A stretch of DNA of 64,000 nucleotides from Burkholderia puraquae (GCF_002099195.1 NZ_NBYX01000011.1:124001-188000); one strand, 5' to 3'; counted from the stretch's first letter, positions 20,760-29,810 are shown. The notes: generated from the letters alone by a model not told the origin. Program-made: numbers and translations.

Positions 20760-21623
20760 TTACACCGTGCGCAGCTTCGACACGCGCCGGTTCTGCAGCA
20801 TCACGAGGCGTTCCATATACGCGAGATCCTTCGGCTCGATCGTGAACGCCGCATGCACCCACGCTTCCGTGATGTCCATCAGCTCGGAGCGCGACAGCTG
20901 GAACACCCGCTCGCGCGCGCGCAGCATCGCGCGCACGCCGTTCAGCTTCGGCTTCGTCACGTCGATGAAGGTGCGCGTCGCGAGATACGCGTCGCCCGCG
21001 TCGAACGTCTCGTCGATCAGGCCGCGATCCTCGTACCACTCGGATGCGTGCGCTTCACCTGTCGCGATCAGTTGCTCCGCGAGGCCCCGATCGGCCTTGC
21101 GCGCGACGAGCGAATAGCCGCCCATGCCCGGGAACAGGTTGAACGCGATCTCGGGGAACCCGAGCTTCACGCCCTTCTGCGCGAGCACGTAGTGATGCGC
21201 GAGCGCGGCCTCGAAGCCGCCGCCGAGCGCGCTGCCCTCGACCATCGCGATCGAGATCGACCCGGTGCCGAAGCCCGTGTAGATCTCGTACACGCCGTCG
21301 ATGCACGAGCGTGCATAGGCCATCAGCAGGTCGCGCTTGCCGCTGCGGATCGCGTCGACGAAAAAGCTCAGGTCGCCGCCGACGTTGAACAACTCGGGGA
21401 CGAGCGAGCCCGTCACCCAGAAGTCGAACGGCAGGCCCGAGTCGCGTGCGACGCGCGCGAGATGGATGATGTCTGTAACGAGTTGCTGGTTGAAGCACGG
21501 CCGCGGCTCCGATCGCAGCATCATCCACATGACGTTACGTCCTTCTTCGTAAAAGGCAGTCAGTTGCGTGAGTTCGCCGGCCTCATAAAACGGGCGGCAC
21601 GCGGGATGGGATTGGAGTTGCAT
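20760..21623 (-). CDS. rpfF: RpfF: BDSF (cis-2-dodecenoic acid) synthase, crotonase fold
   Basis: A 287-residue enoyl-CoA hydratase/crotonase family protein. Its core has GSALGGGFEAALAHHYVLA and LGFPEIAFNLFPGMGGYSL, which supply the two glutamates expected of RpfF enzymes (in GFEAAL and FPEIAF). RpfF dehydrates 3-hydroxydodecanoyl-ACP and releases cis-2-dodecenoic acid by a thioesterase step. The protein also binds RpfR, which inhibits it. Length and the neighbouring rpfR match the B. cenocepacia pair. The start MQLQSHPACRPFYE is consistent with the family. Confidence 0.95.
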   Translation of the reverse strand: MQLQSHPACRPFYEAGELTQLTAFYEEGRNVMWMMLRSEPRPCFNQQLVTDIIHLARVARDSGLPFDFWVTGSLVPELFNVGGDLSFFVDAIRSGKRDLLMAYARSCIDGVYEIYTGFGTGSISIAMVEGSALGGGFEAALAHHYVLAQKGVKLGFPEIAFNLFPGMGGYSLVARKADRGLAEQLIATGEAHASEWYEDRGLIDETFDAGDAYLATRTFIDVTKPKLNGVRAMLRARERVFQLSRSELMDITEAWVHAAFTIEPKDLAYMERLVMLQNRRVSKLRTV

Positions 21624-22080
21624 GGTATGTCCTCGTGAGATGTGGTTTTCGACGACCGTCGTGCCCGGCGCCGAGCGGGAGACGGATGTCCCGCAGGACG
21701 CCGTGCGCGAGGCATCGCCATTGTTGCGCGCGCACTAAAGTCGAATTGCGGGGAACAACGCACGACCGGGACGCGGGGCCGAACGCGTCCATGGGGGCCG
21801 GGGAAGGCGGCGGCGAGCGGCGCGGGCCGGTGTCGGGCGGCGGCGGGCAGTGCGACGGGCGGTGCAGGCAGGCGCGGGAAGGTAGCCGGGGCGGGGGCGC
21901 CGCGTTGCGCGAACGCGCGTAAGCGGCCGACCCGGCGCGTGGTTGGCGGGGTTGCTCGCTTACACGCTGAAAGCGGTGCCGGGCCGCCGTGCGGCCCCTA
22001 TGGAAGATGCGGACTGGCGCCGCGCCCGTGCGTCGATTAGCTTTAAAGGATCACGCAGCGCGTGGCGCCGGGAGGGGAAC
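21624..22080. other. Divergent control region of rpfF and the KimA-like gene
   Basis: 457 bases, extremely G-rich on the plus strand around 21780-21910 (many GGGG/GGCGG runs), which could form G-quadruplex-like structures. No gene has credible codon bias here. It must hold the promoters of rpfF and of the transporter. No c-di-AMP (ydaO) riboswitch fold was recognised. Confidence 0.4.
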
Positions 22081-24051
22081 ATGACCACGTTCCAGAAGGT
22101 GTGGCAGTTGCTCGTCGGAAAGCCGCTCGACCCGCTCGATCCGCGCACGCGGCATGCGATCGCCGTGACGCCGCTGCTGGCCTGGGTCGGGCTCGGCGCC
22201 GACGGCCTGTCGTCGTCGTGCTACGGCCCGGAAGAAGCGTTTCTCGCGCTGGCGCACCACACGCCGCTCGCGCTGTTCCTCGCGATCGCGACGGCGGCGA
22301 CCGTGTTCATCATCGCGCTTGGTTACAACCAGGTGATCGAGCTGTTCCCGACAGGGGGCGGCGGCTACCGCGTCGCGACGTCGCTGCTCGGGTCGAAGCC
22401 GGGGCTCGTGTCGGGCGCGGCACTGCTGGTCGACTACGTGCTGACCGTCGCGACGTCGCTCGCGAGCGGCGTCGACGCATTCTTCAGCCTGCTGCCGGTG
22501 AGCGCACAGGCGTTCAAGCTCGCGACCGAGATCGTGCTGATCCTGCTGATGACGGGGCTCAATTTCCGCGGGATGCGCGAATCGATCATGGTGCTGCTGC
22601 CGATCTTCATCGGCTTCGTGGTCCTGCACTTCGGGCTGATCGTGTACGGCGTCGCCGTGCATGGCAGCAACCTCGCGATGATCGTGCCCGATGCCGTGCA
22701 CGAGGCGCACGGGATGTCGCAGTCGCTCGGCGTATTCGTGATGCTCGCGCTGCTGATGCGCGCGTTCTCGCTCGGCGGCGGCACTTACACGGGCCTCGAG
22801 GCCGTGTCGAACAACGTGAACATGCTCGCCGATCCGCGCGTGCCGAACGGCAAGGTGACGATGTGGTACATGTCGACGTCGCTCGCGTTCACGGCCGGCG
22901 GCATCATCCTGCTGTACATGCTGTGGCACGCGCGGCCCGTCGAAGGCGAGACGCTCAACGCGGTCGTGTTCGGCAGCGTGATCGACCATCTCGGGCTCGG
23001 CTCGGCGTTCGCGCGCCACGCATTGCTTGCCGCCGTGCTCGCGTTCGAGGCCGGGCTGCTGATGGTCGGCGCGCAGACGGGCTTCCTCGACGGCCCGGCC
23101 GTGCTGTCGAACATGGCGTCGGATTCGTGGGTGCCGCGCCATTTCCGCGACCTGTCGACGCGCCTCGTGCGGCAGAACGGCATCGTCGTCGTCGGACTGT
23201 CGAGCCTGCTGATCCTCTTGTGGACGCACGGCAGCGTCGACGTGCTCGTCGTGCTGTACAGCATCAACGTGTTTCTCACGTTCAGCCTGTCGCTGCTCGG
23301 GCTGTGCACGTACTGGTGGCGCCATCGCAGCGAGCCGGGCTGGCTCAAGCACTTCTTCCTGTCGGCGCTCGGGCTGAGCGTGACGGCGACCGTGCTCGTC
23401 ATCACGCTGGTCGAGAAGTTCACGGCGGGTGGCTGGCTCACGGTGCTCGTGACGAGCGCGGTGATCGCGCTGTGCTTCATGATCAACCGCCACTACGCCT
23501 ATACGCGCGCGCAGCTCGCCAAGGAGGACGAACTGTTCTCGGGCAAGCCGCCCGAAATCGACGAGGCCACGGCGCCGGGCAAGCCCGATCCGTCGCAGCC
23601 GACGGCCGTGCTGCTGGTCGGCAAGCATCGCGGCGCGAGCATGCACGCGCTGCTGTGGGTCAACCGGCTGTTTCCCGGGCACTTCCGCAACGTGATCTTC
23701 CTCGCGGTCGGCGAAGTCGACGCAAAGGCGTACGACGGTCACGAACATCTCGAGCGGCTGCGGCACACGATCACCGAATCGCTCGACTACTATGTCGCGC
23801 ACTGCCGCCGCAACGGCATCGCAGCCGACTACCGGATCGCGTTCGGCACGAATCCCGTCGTCGAATTCATGAACCTCGCGTCGTCGACGCTCGACGCGTA
23901 TCCGAACGCCGTGTGCTTCGCGAGCAAGCTGATCTTCCGGCGCGTGAATTTCCTCACGGCGTGGCTGCACAACCAGACGCCCGTCGAGCTGCAGGCGCGC
24001 CTGCACGTCGAGGGCAAGCAGATGGTGTTGCTGCCGATGAACGTCGGGTAG
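22081..24051 (+). CDS. APC-superfamily transporter, KimA/YdaO-like potassium importer
   Basis: A 656-residue membrane protein with a strong GGAGGGG ribosome binding site. The N-terminal 470 residues form about twelve transmembrane segments with the APC-fold loop GADGLSSSCYGPEEAF in TM1 and FPTGGGGYRVATSLLG near TM3, both like KimA (YdaO). The last about 150 residues form a cytosolic domain with PTAVLLVGKHRGASMHALLWV and a nucleotide-binding-like alpha/beta pattern. KimA imports potassium with protons and is controlled by c-di-AMP in Gram-positives, a signal not expected in Burkholderia, so regulation here must differ. Amino-acid transport is the alternative. It converges on a cluster of tiny genes. 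Confidence 0.82.
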   Translation: MTTFQKVWQLLVGKPLDPLDPRTRHAIAVTPLLAWVGLGADGLSSSCYGPEEAFLALAHHTPLALFLAIATAATVFIIALGYNQVIELFPTGGGGYRVATSLLGSKPGLVSGAALLVDYVLTVATSLASGVDAFFSLLPVSAQAFKLATEIVLILLMTGLNFRGMRESIMVLLPIFIGFVVLHFGLIVYGVAVHGSNLAMIVPDAVHEAHGMSQSLGVFVMLALLMRAFSLGGGTYTGLEAVSNNVNMLADPRVPNGKVTMWYMSTSLAFTAGGIILLYMLWHARPVEGETLNAVVFGSVIDHLGLGSAFARHALLAAVLAFEAGLLMVGAQTGFLDGPAVLSNMASDSWVPRHFRDLSTRLVRQNGIVVVGLSSLLILLWTHGSVDVLVVLYSINVFLTFSLSLLGLCTYWWRHRSEPGWLKHFFLSALGLSVTATVLVITLVEKFTAGGWLTVLVTSAVIALCFMINRHYAYTRAQLAKEDELFSGKPPEIDEATAPGKPDPSQPTAVLLVGKHRGASMHALLWVNRLFPGHFRNVIFLAVGEVDAKAYDGHEHLERLRHTITESLDYYVAHCRRNGIAADYRIAFGTNPVVEFMNLASSTLDAYPNAVCFASKLIFRRVNFLTAWLHNQTPVELQARLHVEGKQMVLLPMNVG

Positions 24052-24207
24052 CGGTGCACGTCGCGCGCCGCGCCGGGTGACGACCAAGGGCAATGACGAT
24101 GCGGATCACGTGTCGGTTCTCCGCCGCATCCGATATCGCGAGGTGGGGTGTGCAGGCGCGCATCGCGCATGCCGCCGGCCGGTTTCTTGTGCGGTGCAAT
24201 TGCGCGA

Positions 24208-24366
24208 TTACGGATGACGATGCGTATGCGAGCGTGACGAGCGTCGCGCGGGCCGGTGCAGCAGCCTGTCGCGCGCGCGGTCGCGGCCGCGCCCGGCCGT
24301 GAAGAACAGCACCGCGAACACGAGGAGCGCGAGCAGCAAGAGCGTCTGGACGATACCGTTTTCCAT
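24208..24366 (-). CDS. Tiny single-span membrane protein (52 aa)
   Basis: Read from ATG 24366-24364 to TAA 24210-24208, with CCGGAGG placed seven bases before the start, one of the best ribosome binding sites in the region. The protein is MENGIVQT, then a strongly hydrophobic helix of about 16 residues (LLLLALLVFAVLFF), then a highly basic arginine/histidine tail. It fits a single-pass membrane microprotein. It lies downstream of, and in the same direction as, two other small genes ending at 24412, so the three may form one operon. No family recognised. Confidence 0.6.
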   Translation of the reverse strand: MENGIVQTLLLLALLVFAVLFFTAGRGRDRARDRLLHRPARRSSRSHTHRHP

Positions 24367-24411
24367 GTCGCCTCCGGTATGACGAGGGACGAAGGGCGCC
24401 TCGGCTGGCCG

Positions 24412-24762
24412 TCAGCCGGCGGGCATCAGCGTGCCGGCGAGCATCGTGTCGATGAAACGCTTCGCCAGCGCGATCGAGATCCTGACTGCGTCCGTGTCGT
24501 GGCGGAACACGTGATGCGTCGGGCCGAGCAGCTGCGCTTCGTGGCATCCGTGCGCATCGTGCCAGGCCACGACGGCGAGCGGCTCGCACAGCGCGTGGCG
24601 TTCGGCCCCTTCGCCCGCCACAGGGCGGCGAGCCGGGCCGCACGAATCCCGCCCTGGCGCTGGGTCGGGCGGAGCGGCCAAGCCATGACGGCTTCCCCGG
24701 CAGGCGCCGATCGTTCCGACCCCGCGCGGCGCATGATCGGACGAATGGCCGCCGGGCCGCAT
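24412..24762 (-). CDS. Hypothetical protein coupled to a small membrane gene
   Basis: A 116-residue frame whose ATG (24762-24760) immediately follows the stop of the gene at 24763-24948 (TGAATG), so translation would be by re-initiation. The first half is Pro/Gly/Arg-rich and low-complexity. The second half looks like real protein (CEPLAVVAWHDAHGCHEAQL, then RISIALAKRFIDTMLAG) with a terminal amphipathic helix. No family recognised. It could be an over-called frame in its N-terminal half, with a shorter true product. Confidence 0.45.
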   Translation of the reverse strand: MRPGGHSSDHAPRGVGTIGACRGSRHGLAAPPDPAPGRDSCGPARRPVAGEGAERHALCEPLAVVAWHDAHGCHEAQLLGPTHHVFRHDTDAVRISIALAKRFIDTMLAGTLMPAG

Positions 24763-24948
24763 TCACGTCAGCATCGGTATCGCTTCGATCAGCGCGATGC
24801 CGAGCAACGCGCCGATCGCGGCGCCGATGAGTCGCGGATGCCACCGCAGATGCAGCGCCGTCAGCAGTGCACCGAACAGGATCAGGCCCAGCAGCGCGAA
24901 CGCGATCACGAGATAACCCATTTCGAAGTCGCTATTGATGATCGCCAT
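24763..24948 (-). CDS. Small two-span membrane protein (61 aa)
   Basis: Starts at ATG 24948 after an excellent GAAGGAGACATC site. The protein has two hydrophobic helices: MGYLVIAFALLGLILFGALL and IGAAIGALLGIALIEAIPML, separated by a short basic loop (HLRWHPR). This is a typical small integral membrane protein. It is first of three leftward small genes converging on the KimA-like transporter and divergent from the DUF3857 gene. No family name can be given. A role as accessory subunit or stress microprotein is speculation. Confidence 0.7.
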   Translation of the reverse strand: MAIINSDFEMGYLVIAFALLGLILFGALLTALHLRWHPRLIGAAIGALLGIALIEAIPMLT

Positions 24949-25207
24949 GATGTCTCCTTCCCCATGTCGGCGTGTCGTGTTCGGCAGGGCGTCATTCCGT
25001 CGACGTCGCACGCATGGATGACCTGACTGAATTATATGTCGCGACGTGATGCAAAAAAGCGCGCTCGCCAGGGGCAGCAGGCACGGGACGACATGCCGGC
25101 GATGCTCGCGCGGCGGGCCCGCCGCTGCACGGCTTGACGCTCGCCGGTACGTCACCCACACTGGTTCGCAAGGGGGCAAGCGGCGTGCGGGCCGTCATGT
25201 GCGCGTC

Positions 25208-27160
25208 ATGCGGATCGAACCGTCCGCGCCGGCCCCGGCGCCCGGCAACGAACGCGCGGAGAGCTTCGACGTGGTGCTTTTTCCTTCCCGATGGACCGGC
25301 TGCCTGCTCGCCTGCACCATCGCGCTTGGCGACGGCGCGGCCATGGCCGATGTGCGTGATACGGGCGGCGACGCGCCTGTCACGCTCGTCAGCGATATCC
25401 ACGAATTCGTGATCCAGCATGACGGTTCGCTCGACGAGCACGACGATTCGACGCTGCGCGCGAACAACGCGAACGGCATCGACGCGGTCGCGCAGCGCTA
25501 CGTGTGGTTCGACAAGAATCTCGAGAAGGTGGACCTGCTCGCGGCCGAGACGATCGACCGCGACGGTGTCGCGCATCCGGTCGGTGCGGACGGCATCCGC
25601 GACGTACAGGAGCCGCGCTCGGCCGGCGCGCCGACGTTCCAGGACGGGCTGTTGCGCACCGTCGTGTTTCCCGGCGTCGAAGCCGGGTCGAGCACGCGCG
25701 TGGCGTTTCGCAAGACACGCACGAAGCCGGTCAACCGCGGCTACTTCGGCTACACCGTCGAGCCGTCGCGCGAGCCGGTCGACAGCCAGCGGCTGATCTT
25801 CGACGTGCCGGCCGACATGCCGCTGTACGCGGATGCGCGCGGCTACGTCGCGCTGCCGCCGGTCACCGCGAACGGCCGCACGCGCTACGAGTTCGACTAC
25901 CGGCACGGCCCGTACGACCGCATCGAGAACGGCGCGGTCGGGTACCCGACCTACGGCGACCGGCTCGTCGTGTCGACGCTGCCCGACTACGCGGCGTTCG
26001 CCGCGCGCTACCGCGACGCGGCCGTCGATCCGGGTACGGACGATCCGGCCGTCGCGCAGCTGGCGCGCACGCTCACCGCGGATACCGCCGATCCGCGCGA
26101 CAAGGCGCGCATCCTGTACGACTGGGTGCAGGCGAACATCCGCTACGTCGGGCTGTTTCTCGGCGAAACGGCCGCCGCGCCGCATCGCGTCACGGACATC
26201 CTGCGCAACCGCTACGGCGACTGCAAGGATCATGTCGCGCTGTTCGGCGCGCTGCTCGCGGCGGTCGGCATCCGCAGCGAACCGGTGCTGCTCAATCTCG
26301 GGTCCGTCTACACGCTGCCGTCGGTGCCCGGTTACGGCGGCGGTGCGATCAATCACGCGATCACGTGGCTGCCGGATCTCGAACGCTATGCGGATACGAC
26401 GACGGCCGGCATCGCGTTCGGCTATCTGCCGCCGATCGTGATGGACCGTCCCGCGCTGCTCGTCGACACGGGCGTGCTGTCGCGCACGCCGGCCACGCAG
26501 CCGCGCGGCCGCATCGCTCGGGTCGAGATCGACGCGGCCGGGCCGGGCGCCACGCGTTTTCATGCGTACATCGAGGACGACGGCTGGACGGCCGAACTCG
26601 AACGCAACCTGTTTCGCCGCGCGACGCCCGACCTCGTCGCGCAACTCGCGAACAACCGCCTGCGGCAAAGCGGCTTGCGCGGCCGCGCGCAACTGTCGAC
26701 CAGCGACCGGCGCGTGACCGACGGGCCCTTCGACGTGACGATCTCGGGCGCGCTCGACCATTTCGTGTGGCCCGACGGCACGACTGCGTTGCCCGCACTG
26801 TCGAGCCTGACGGGCGGCATCGCGACGCAGGTCGAGAGCTGGCTGGCCGAACCCGTGCGCACGCAGCCGTGGGGCTGCATCGGCGGCACGTTCGACGAGA
26901 CCGGCCAGGTCGCACTGCCGGCCGATGTCGCGGTGACCGACCTGCCGGCCGATACGGCCGTGCACGATCGCTTCGTCGACTTCACGTCGCACTACGTATT
27001 CGACGCGGCCGCGCGCGTCGTGCAGGTCACGCGGCGGATGACGGCGGAATTCGGCCGTCAGGTGTGTACGCCGGACGAATTCACGGCACTGCGCGCGTCG
27101 CTCGAACGGATCGAACGCGACACGCAGGCGCAGATCGTCGTGCGGGCGAAAGGGCGTTGA
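25208..27160 (+). CDS. DUF3857 / transglutaminase-like periplasmic protein
   Basis: A protein of about 650 residues. The start is uncertain: ATG 25208 gives MRIEPSAPAPAPGNE, followed by a signal-like hydrophobic segment (WTGCLLACTIALGDGAAMA) near residues 35-52. An N-terminal DUF3857-type beta domain (about 65-260) precedes a transglutaminase-like domain: DKARILYDWVQANIRYVG, then RYGDCKDHVALFGALLAAVGI with probable catalytic Cys339, and NHAITWLPD with the His. The C-terminal domain (about 430-650) is beta-rich. Family members cut or cross-link peptides in the envelope, but the substrate is unknown. It is followed 56 bases later by a 55-residue gene. Confidence 0.82.
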   Translation: MRIEPSAPAPAPGNERAESFDVVLFPSRWTGCLLACTIALGDGAAMADVRDTGGDAPVTLVSDIHEFVIQHDGSLDEHDDSTLRANNANGIDAVAQRYVWFDKNLEKVDLLAAETIDRDGVAHPVGADGIRDVQEPRSAGAPTFQDGLLRTVVFPGVEAGSSTRVAFRKTRTKPVNRGYFGYTVEPSREPVDSQRLIFDVPADMPLYADARGYVALPPVTANGRTRYEFDYRHGPYDRIENGAVGYPTYGDRLVVSTLPDYAAFAARYRDAAVDPGTDDPAVAQLARTLTADTADPRDKARILYDWVQANIRYVGLFLGETAAAPHRVTDILRNRYGDCKDHVALFGALLAAVGIRSEPVLLNLGSVYTLPSVPGYGGGAINHAITWLPDLERYADTTTAGIAFGYLPPIVMDRPALLVDTGVLSRTPATQPRGRIARVEIDAAGPGATRFHAYIEDDGWTAELERNLFRRATPDLVAQLANNRLRQSGLRGRAQLSTSDRRVTDGPFDVTISGALDHFVWPDGTTALPALSSLTGGIATQVESWLAEPVRTQPWGCIGGTFDETGQVALPADVAVTDLPADTAVHDRFVDFTSHYVFDAAARVVQVTRRMTAEFGRQVCTPDEFTALRASLERIERDTQAQIVVRAKGR

Positions 27161-27216
27161 ACGGGCAGCGGAAGTGAGCGCGTCGTTGCCATGTGTCGAC
27201 GCGCAGGAGGGACATC

Positions 27217-27384
27217 ATGACGGAACGGGACTACGAGATCGCCGATCTCTCGAAGGATTTGCTGGGCCGGATCGTGCAGGGCACCGCTGCGAGCGGCGCC
27301 GTCGTGGATGCGGAGCAGTGCGCGGCGCTCGCCGTGCAGTGCGCGACGGCGCTGATCGACAGGCTGGAAGCGCGCAACGGCTGA
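27217..27384 (+). CDS. Small hypothetical cytosolic protein (55 aa)
   Basis: Starts at ATG 27217 behind a strong CAGGAGGGACATC site. The sequence MTERDYEIADLSKDLLG and then a helix with AEQCAALAVQCATALIDRLEAR suggest two amphipathic helices with two cysteines in one of them. No signal or membrane segment. I recall similar short proteins in Burkholderia but no function. Probably co-transcribed with the DUF3857 gene. Confidence 0.65.
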   Translation: MTERDYEIADLSKDLLGRIVQGTAASGAVVDAEQCAALAVQCATALIDRLEARNG

Positions 27385-27417
27385 GTGCGGCAATCCACGC
27401 GTGGTGGCGACTTGAGC

Positions 27418-27443
27418 GACGCTTGGCGGCCTCGGCCAGCGTC
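27418..27443. terminator. Hairpin between convergent genes
   Basis: Arms GACGCTTGGC (27418-27427) and GCCAGCGTC (27435-27443) pair with one bulge, followed by ACGTTTT. It lies between the small gene ending at 27384 and the AraC gene ending at 27449 from the other strand. Confidence 0.5.
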
Positions 27444-27448
27444 ACGTT

Positions 27449-28498
27449 TTACGCTTCGCCGCGCACCTCGCCGTCCGCGCGCACGGCACCCGGCGGCTTG
27501 CCCACCACGCGCTTGAACGCACGGCTGAACGCGGCGAGCGAGCCGTAGCCGAGCCGGTACGCGACGGCCTCGATCGTCTCGTGGTCGCGCGTGATCCATT
27601 GCGCAGCGAGTCGCATCCGCAGCTCGGTCAGGTAGCGCACGGGCGTCATCCCGGTGGCCGCGAGAAAGCGTTCGGCGAACACCGAGCGCGACACGCCCGC
27701 TTCGGTCGCGAGTTCCGCGACGCTCCAGTTGCGGCCCGGATCGCGATGCAGCGCGACGATCGCGCGGCCGAGCTTCGGCTCGCGCAGCGCCTGCACCCAG
27801 CCCGTCGCGTCGCCGCATCCGCATTCGACCCAGCCGCGCACGATGAACGCCGCGACCACATCCGCGAGCCGCGCGAGGATGCCCGCGAAGCCCGCGCGCG
27901 CCGAGCAGGATTCGCGCTCCATCGCATCGAGCATCGGGCGGATTTCCGGGTAGCGCGCGAGCAGCGTGCCGACGTGCATGAACTCGGGCATCGTGCCGAC
28001 GAGCGGCTGCATGCCGCCGAGATCGAGCTCCATGCACGCGCTGAAGATCAGCGCATCGCCGGCGCCCGGCTCGGTCGTTGCACAGGTCGCCGGCGACGCG
28101 CCGGCCGATGCCACCGACGCGACCGTATCGCAGATCTTCGCGACCTCGAAGCCATTGATTTCGCGGCACGGTGCATCGGGGTCGGACACCAGCGCGTGCA
28201 TGCCGCCGTGCGGCAGCAGGATCGCGTCGCCGGCTTCGAGCCGCATCGTCTCGCCGGTCGCGTCGCGCAGCAGCACGGGCCCGCGCCCGACGAAATGGAA
28301 CTGCGCGCGGCCCGGCGCGTCGCCGAAATTCAGCCCGAACGGCCGCGCGACCTGGATGCGGCGGTACTGGACGCCGCTCAGTCGCATCCCCAGCAGCAGC
28401 TCGCTGACGAGGTCGTGTACGTCGGACACGGGGGAAGGCAGGGGCTCGGACATATCGAGATTCGGACGATCGATCAACAAGAACGGATTGTATGTCAT
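27449..28498 (-). CDS. AraC-family regulator with cupin-type sensor domain
   Basis: A 349-residue regulator. The N-terminal part (about 25-220) is the cupin-like effector domain seen in AraC proteins with DLVSELLLGMRLSGVQYRR and AGDAILLPHGGMHALVSD. The C-terminal two helix-turn-helix motifs lie at NWSVAELATEAGVSRSVFAE and IEAVAYRLGYGSLAAFSRAF. A cysteine-rich stretch (VECGCGD) sits before the HTH. A second in-frame start (MSEPLPS) at 28453 is possible. It is divergent from an MFS efflux-type gene 70 bases away and is probably its regulator. Confidence 0.9.
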   Translation of the reverse strand: MTYNPFLLIDRPNLDMSEPLPSPVSDVHDLVSELLLGMRLSGVQYRRIQVARPFGLNFGDAPGRAQFHFVGRGPVLLRDATGETMRLEAGDAILLPHGGMHALVSDPDAPCREINGFEVAKICDTVASVASAGASPATCATTEPGAGDALIFSACMELDLGGMQPLVGTMPEFMHVGTLLARYPEIRPMLDAMERESCSARAGFAGILARLADVVAAFIVRGWVECGCGDATGWVQALREPKLGRAIVALHRDPGRNWSVAELATEAGVSRSVFAERFLAATGMTPVRYLTELRMRLAAQWITRDHETIEAVAYRLGYGSLAAFSRAFKRVVGKPPGAVRADGEVRGEA

Positions 28499-28568
28499 AG
28501 ACCGTCCTGTCGTCGTTCCTTACGATACGCCGTCATCAGTATTTTCCCTATACGACACGGAACGACGC

Positions 28569-29780
28569 ATGAATCCCGGAATTTCCTCGGCCGCCTCGAC
28601 GGCGGCCCCCCGCGAACCGGCCTGGGGTGCGGTATTCGCGATGACGCTCGGCGTCTTCGGGCTCGTCACGGCCGAATTCCTGCCTGCCAGCCTGCTGACG
28701 CCGATGGCCGACAGCCTCGGCGTGACCGAAGGCGTGGCCGGGCAGGCCGTCACGGCCACCGCGACGGTCGCCCTGGTCACGAGCCTGCTGATCTCGGCGC
28801 TGACGCGCACGATCGACCGGCGGCGCGTATTGCTCGTGTTCTCGGTGCTGCTCGTCGCATCGAATCTGGCGGTCGCGTTCGCGCCCAACCTGACGATGCT
28901 GCTGATCGGCCGCGTCGTGCTCGGCATTGCGCTCGGCGGCTTCTGGACGATGGCGACGGCCACCGCGATGCGGCTCGTGCCGACGGCGATGGTGCCGCGT
29001 GCGCTGTCGATCATCTTCAGCGGCGTGGCGGTCGCGACGATCGCGTCCGCGCCGATGGGCAGCTATTTCGGTCACCTGATCGGCTGGCGCAACGTGTTCC
29101 TGATCGCGGCCGTGCTCGGCGGCATCGCGTTCGTGTCGCAGGTCATCACGCTGCCGTCGATGCCGCCGAGCGGCACGACGCGGCTGCGCACGCTGGTCGA
29201 CGTGCTGCGCCGGCCGACCGTCGGCCTCGGGATGTTCGCGACGATCCTTGTGTTCACCGGGCATTTCGCGTTCTTCACGTATCTGCGGCCGTTCCTCGAA
29301 CAGGTCGCGGGCGTCGGCGTGAACGGGCTGTCGGCGATCCTGCTCGGCTACGGCATCGCGAACTTCGTCGGTACGTCGCTCGCCGGCCGCGTGCTCGAAC
29401 ACCGGTTGCGGCCGATGCTGATCGGGATGCCCGCGCTGATGGTCGTGCTCGGTGTCGCGCTCGTCGCGCTCGGCCGCGCGCCGATGATGGACGCGGTGCT
29501 CGTCGCGTTGTGGGGGATGGCGTTCGGTGGCGTGCCCGTGGCCTGGTCGACGTGGGTCACGCGTACCGTGCCCGATGAAGCCGAGAGCGCGGGCGGGCTG
29601 ATCGTCGCGGCGATCCAGCTCGCGATCGCGACGGGCGCGGCGGCCGGCGGCGTCGTGTTCGACGCGAACGGCGCGGCGGGCGTGTTCGTCGCCGCGGCCG
29701 TCGTGCTGGCCGTCGCGGTTGCAACGATCGTGACCGGCGTGCCGAAGCGCGTCGGCGTGGTGTCCACGCTGGCGGAATGA
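28569..29780 (+). CDS. MFS transporter of the DHA1 type
   Basis: A 403-residue protein with about twelve transmembrane helices. The N-terminus MNPGISSAASTAAPREP is followed by VFAMTLGVFGLVTAEFLPASLLTPMA, the TM1 pattern of DHA1 exporters such as NepI, YdhP and AraJ. The loop after TM2 carries RTIDRRRVLL, a variant of the MFS signature. It likely exports drugs, sugars or nucleosides. The substrate is not readable. It is divergent from an AraC gene which presumably controls it. Confidence 0.88.
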   Translation: MNPGISSAASTAAPREPAWGAVFAMTLGVFGLVTAEFLPASLLTPMADSLGVTEGVAGQAVTATATVALVTSLLISALTRTIDRRRVLLVFSVLLVASNLAVAFAPNLTMLLIGRVVLGIALGGFWTMATATAMRLVPTAMVPRALSIIFSGVAVATIASAPMGSYFGHLIGWRNVFLIAAVLGGIAFVSQVITLPSMPPSGTTRLRTLVDVLRRPTVGLGMFATILVFTGHFAFFTYLRPFLEQVAGVGVNGLSAILLGYGIANFVGTSLAGRVLEHRLRPMLIGMPALMVVLGVALVALGRAPMMDAVLVALWGMAFGGVPVAWSTWVTRTVPDEAESAGGLIVAAIQLAIATGAAAGGVVFDANGAAGVFVAAAVVLAVAVATIVTGVPKRVGVVSTLAE

Positions 29781-29810
29781 CCGGCACCGGCGGGCCGCCC
29801 GGCCCGCCGC

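Noticed and set aside
21960-22080. Possible c-di-AMP (ydaO) riboswitch before the KimA-like gene
   Set aside because: I could not recognise the conserved core, and c-di-AMP signalling is not expected in Burkholderia.
22051-24093. Long antisense frame to the KimA-like gene
   Set aside because: Same shadow effect of GC bias. The sense strand has transmembrane segments and a good ribosome site.
24093-24302. Rightward 69-codon frame after the KimA-like gene
   Set aside because: Composition is Arg/Ala-rich with no ribosome site, and it overlaps the better supported leftward 24208-24366 gene.
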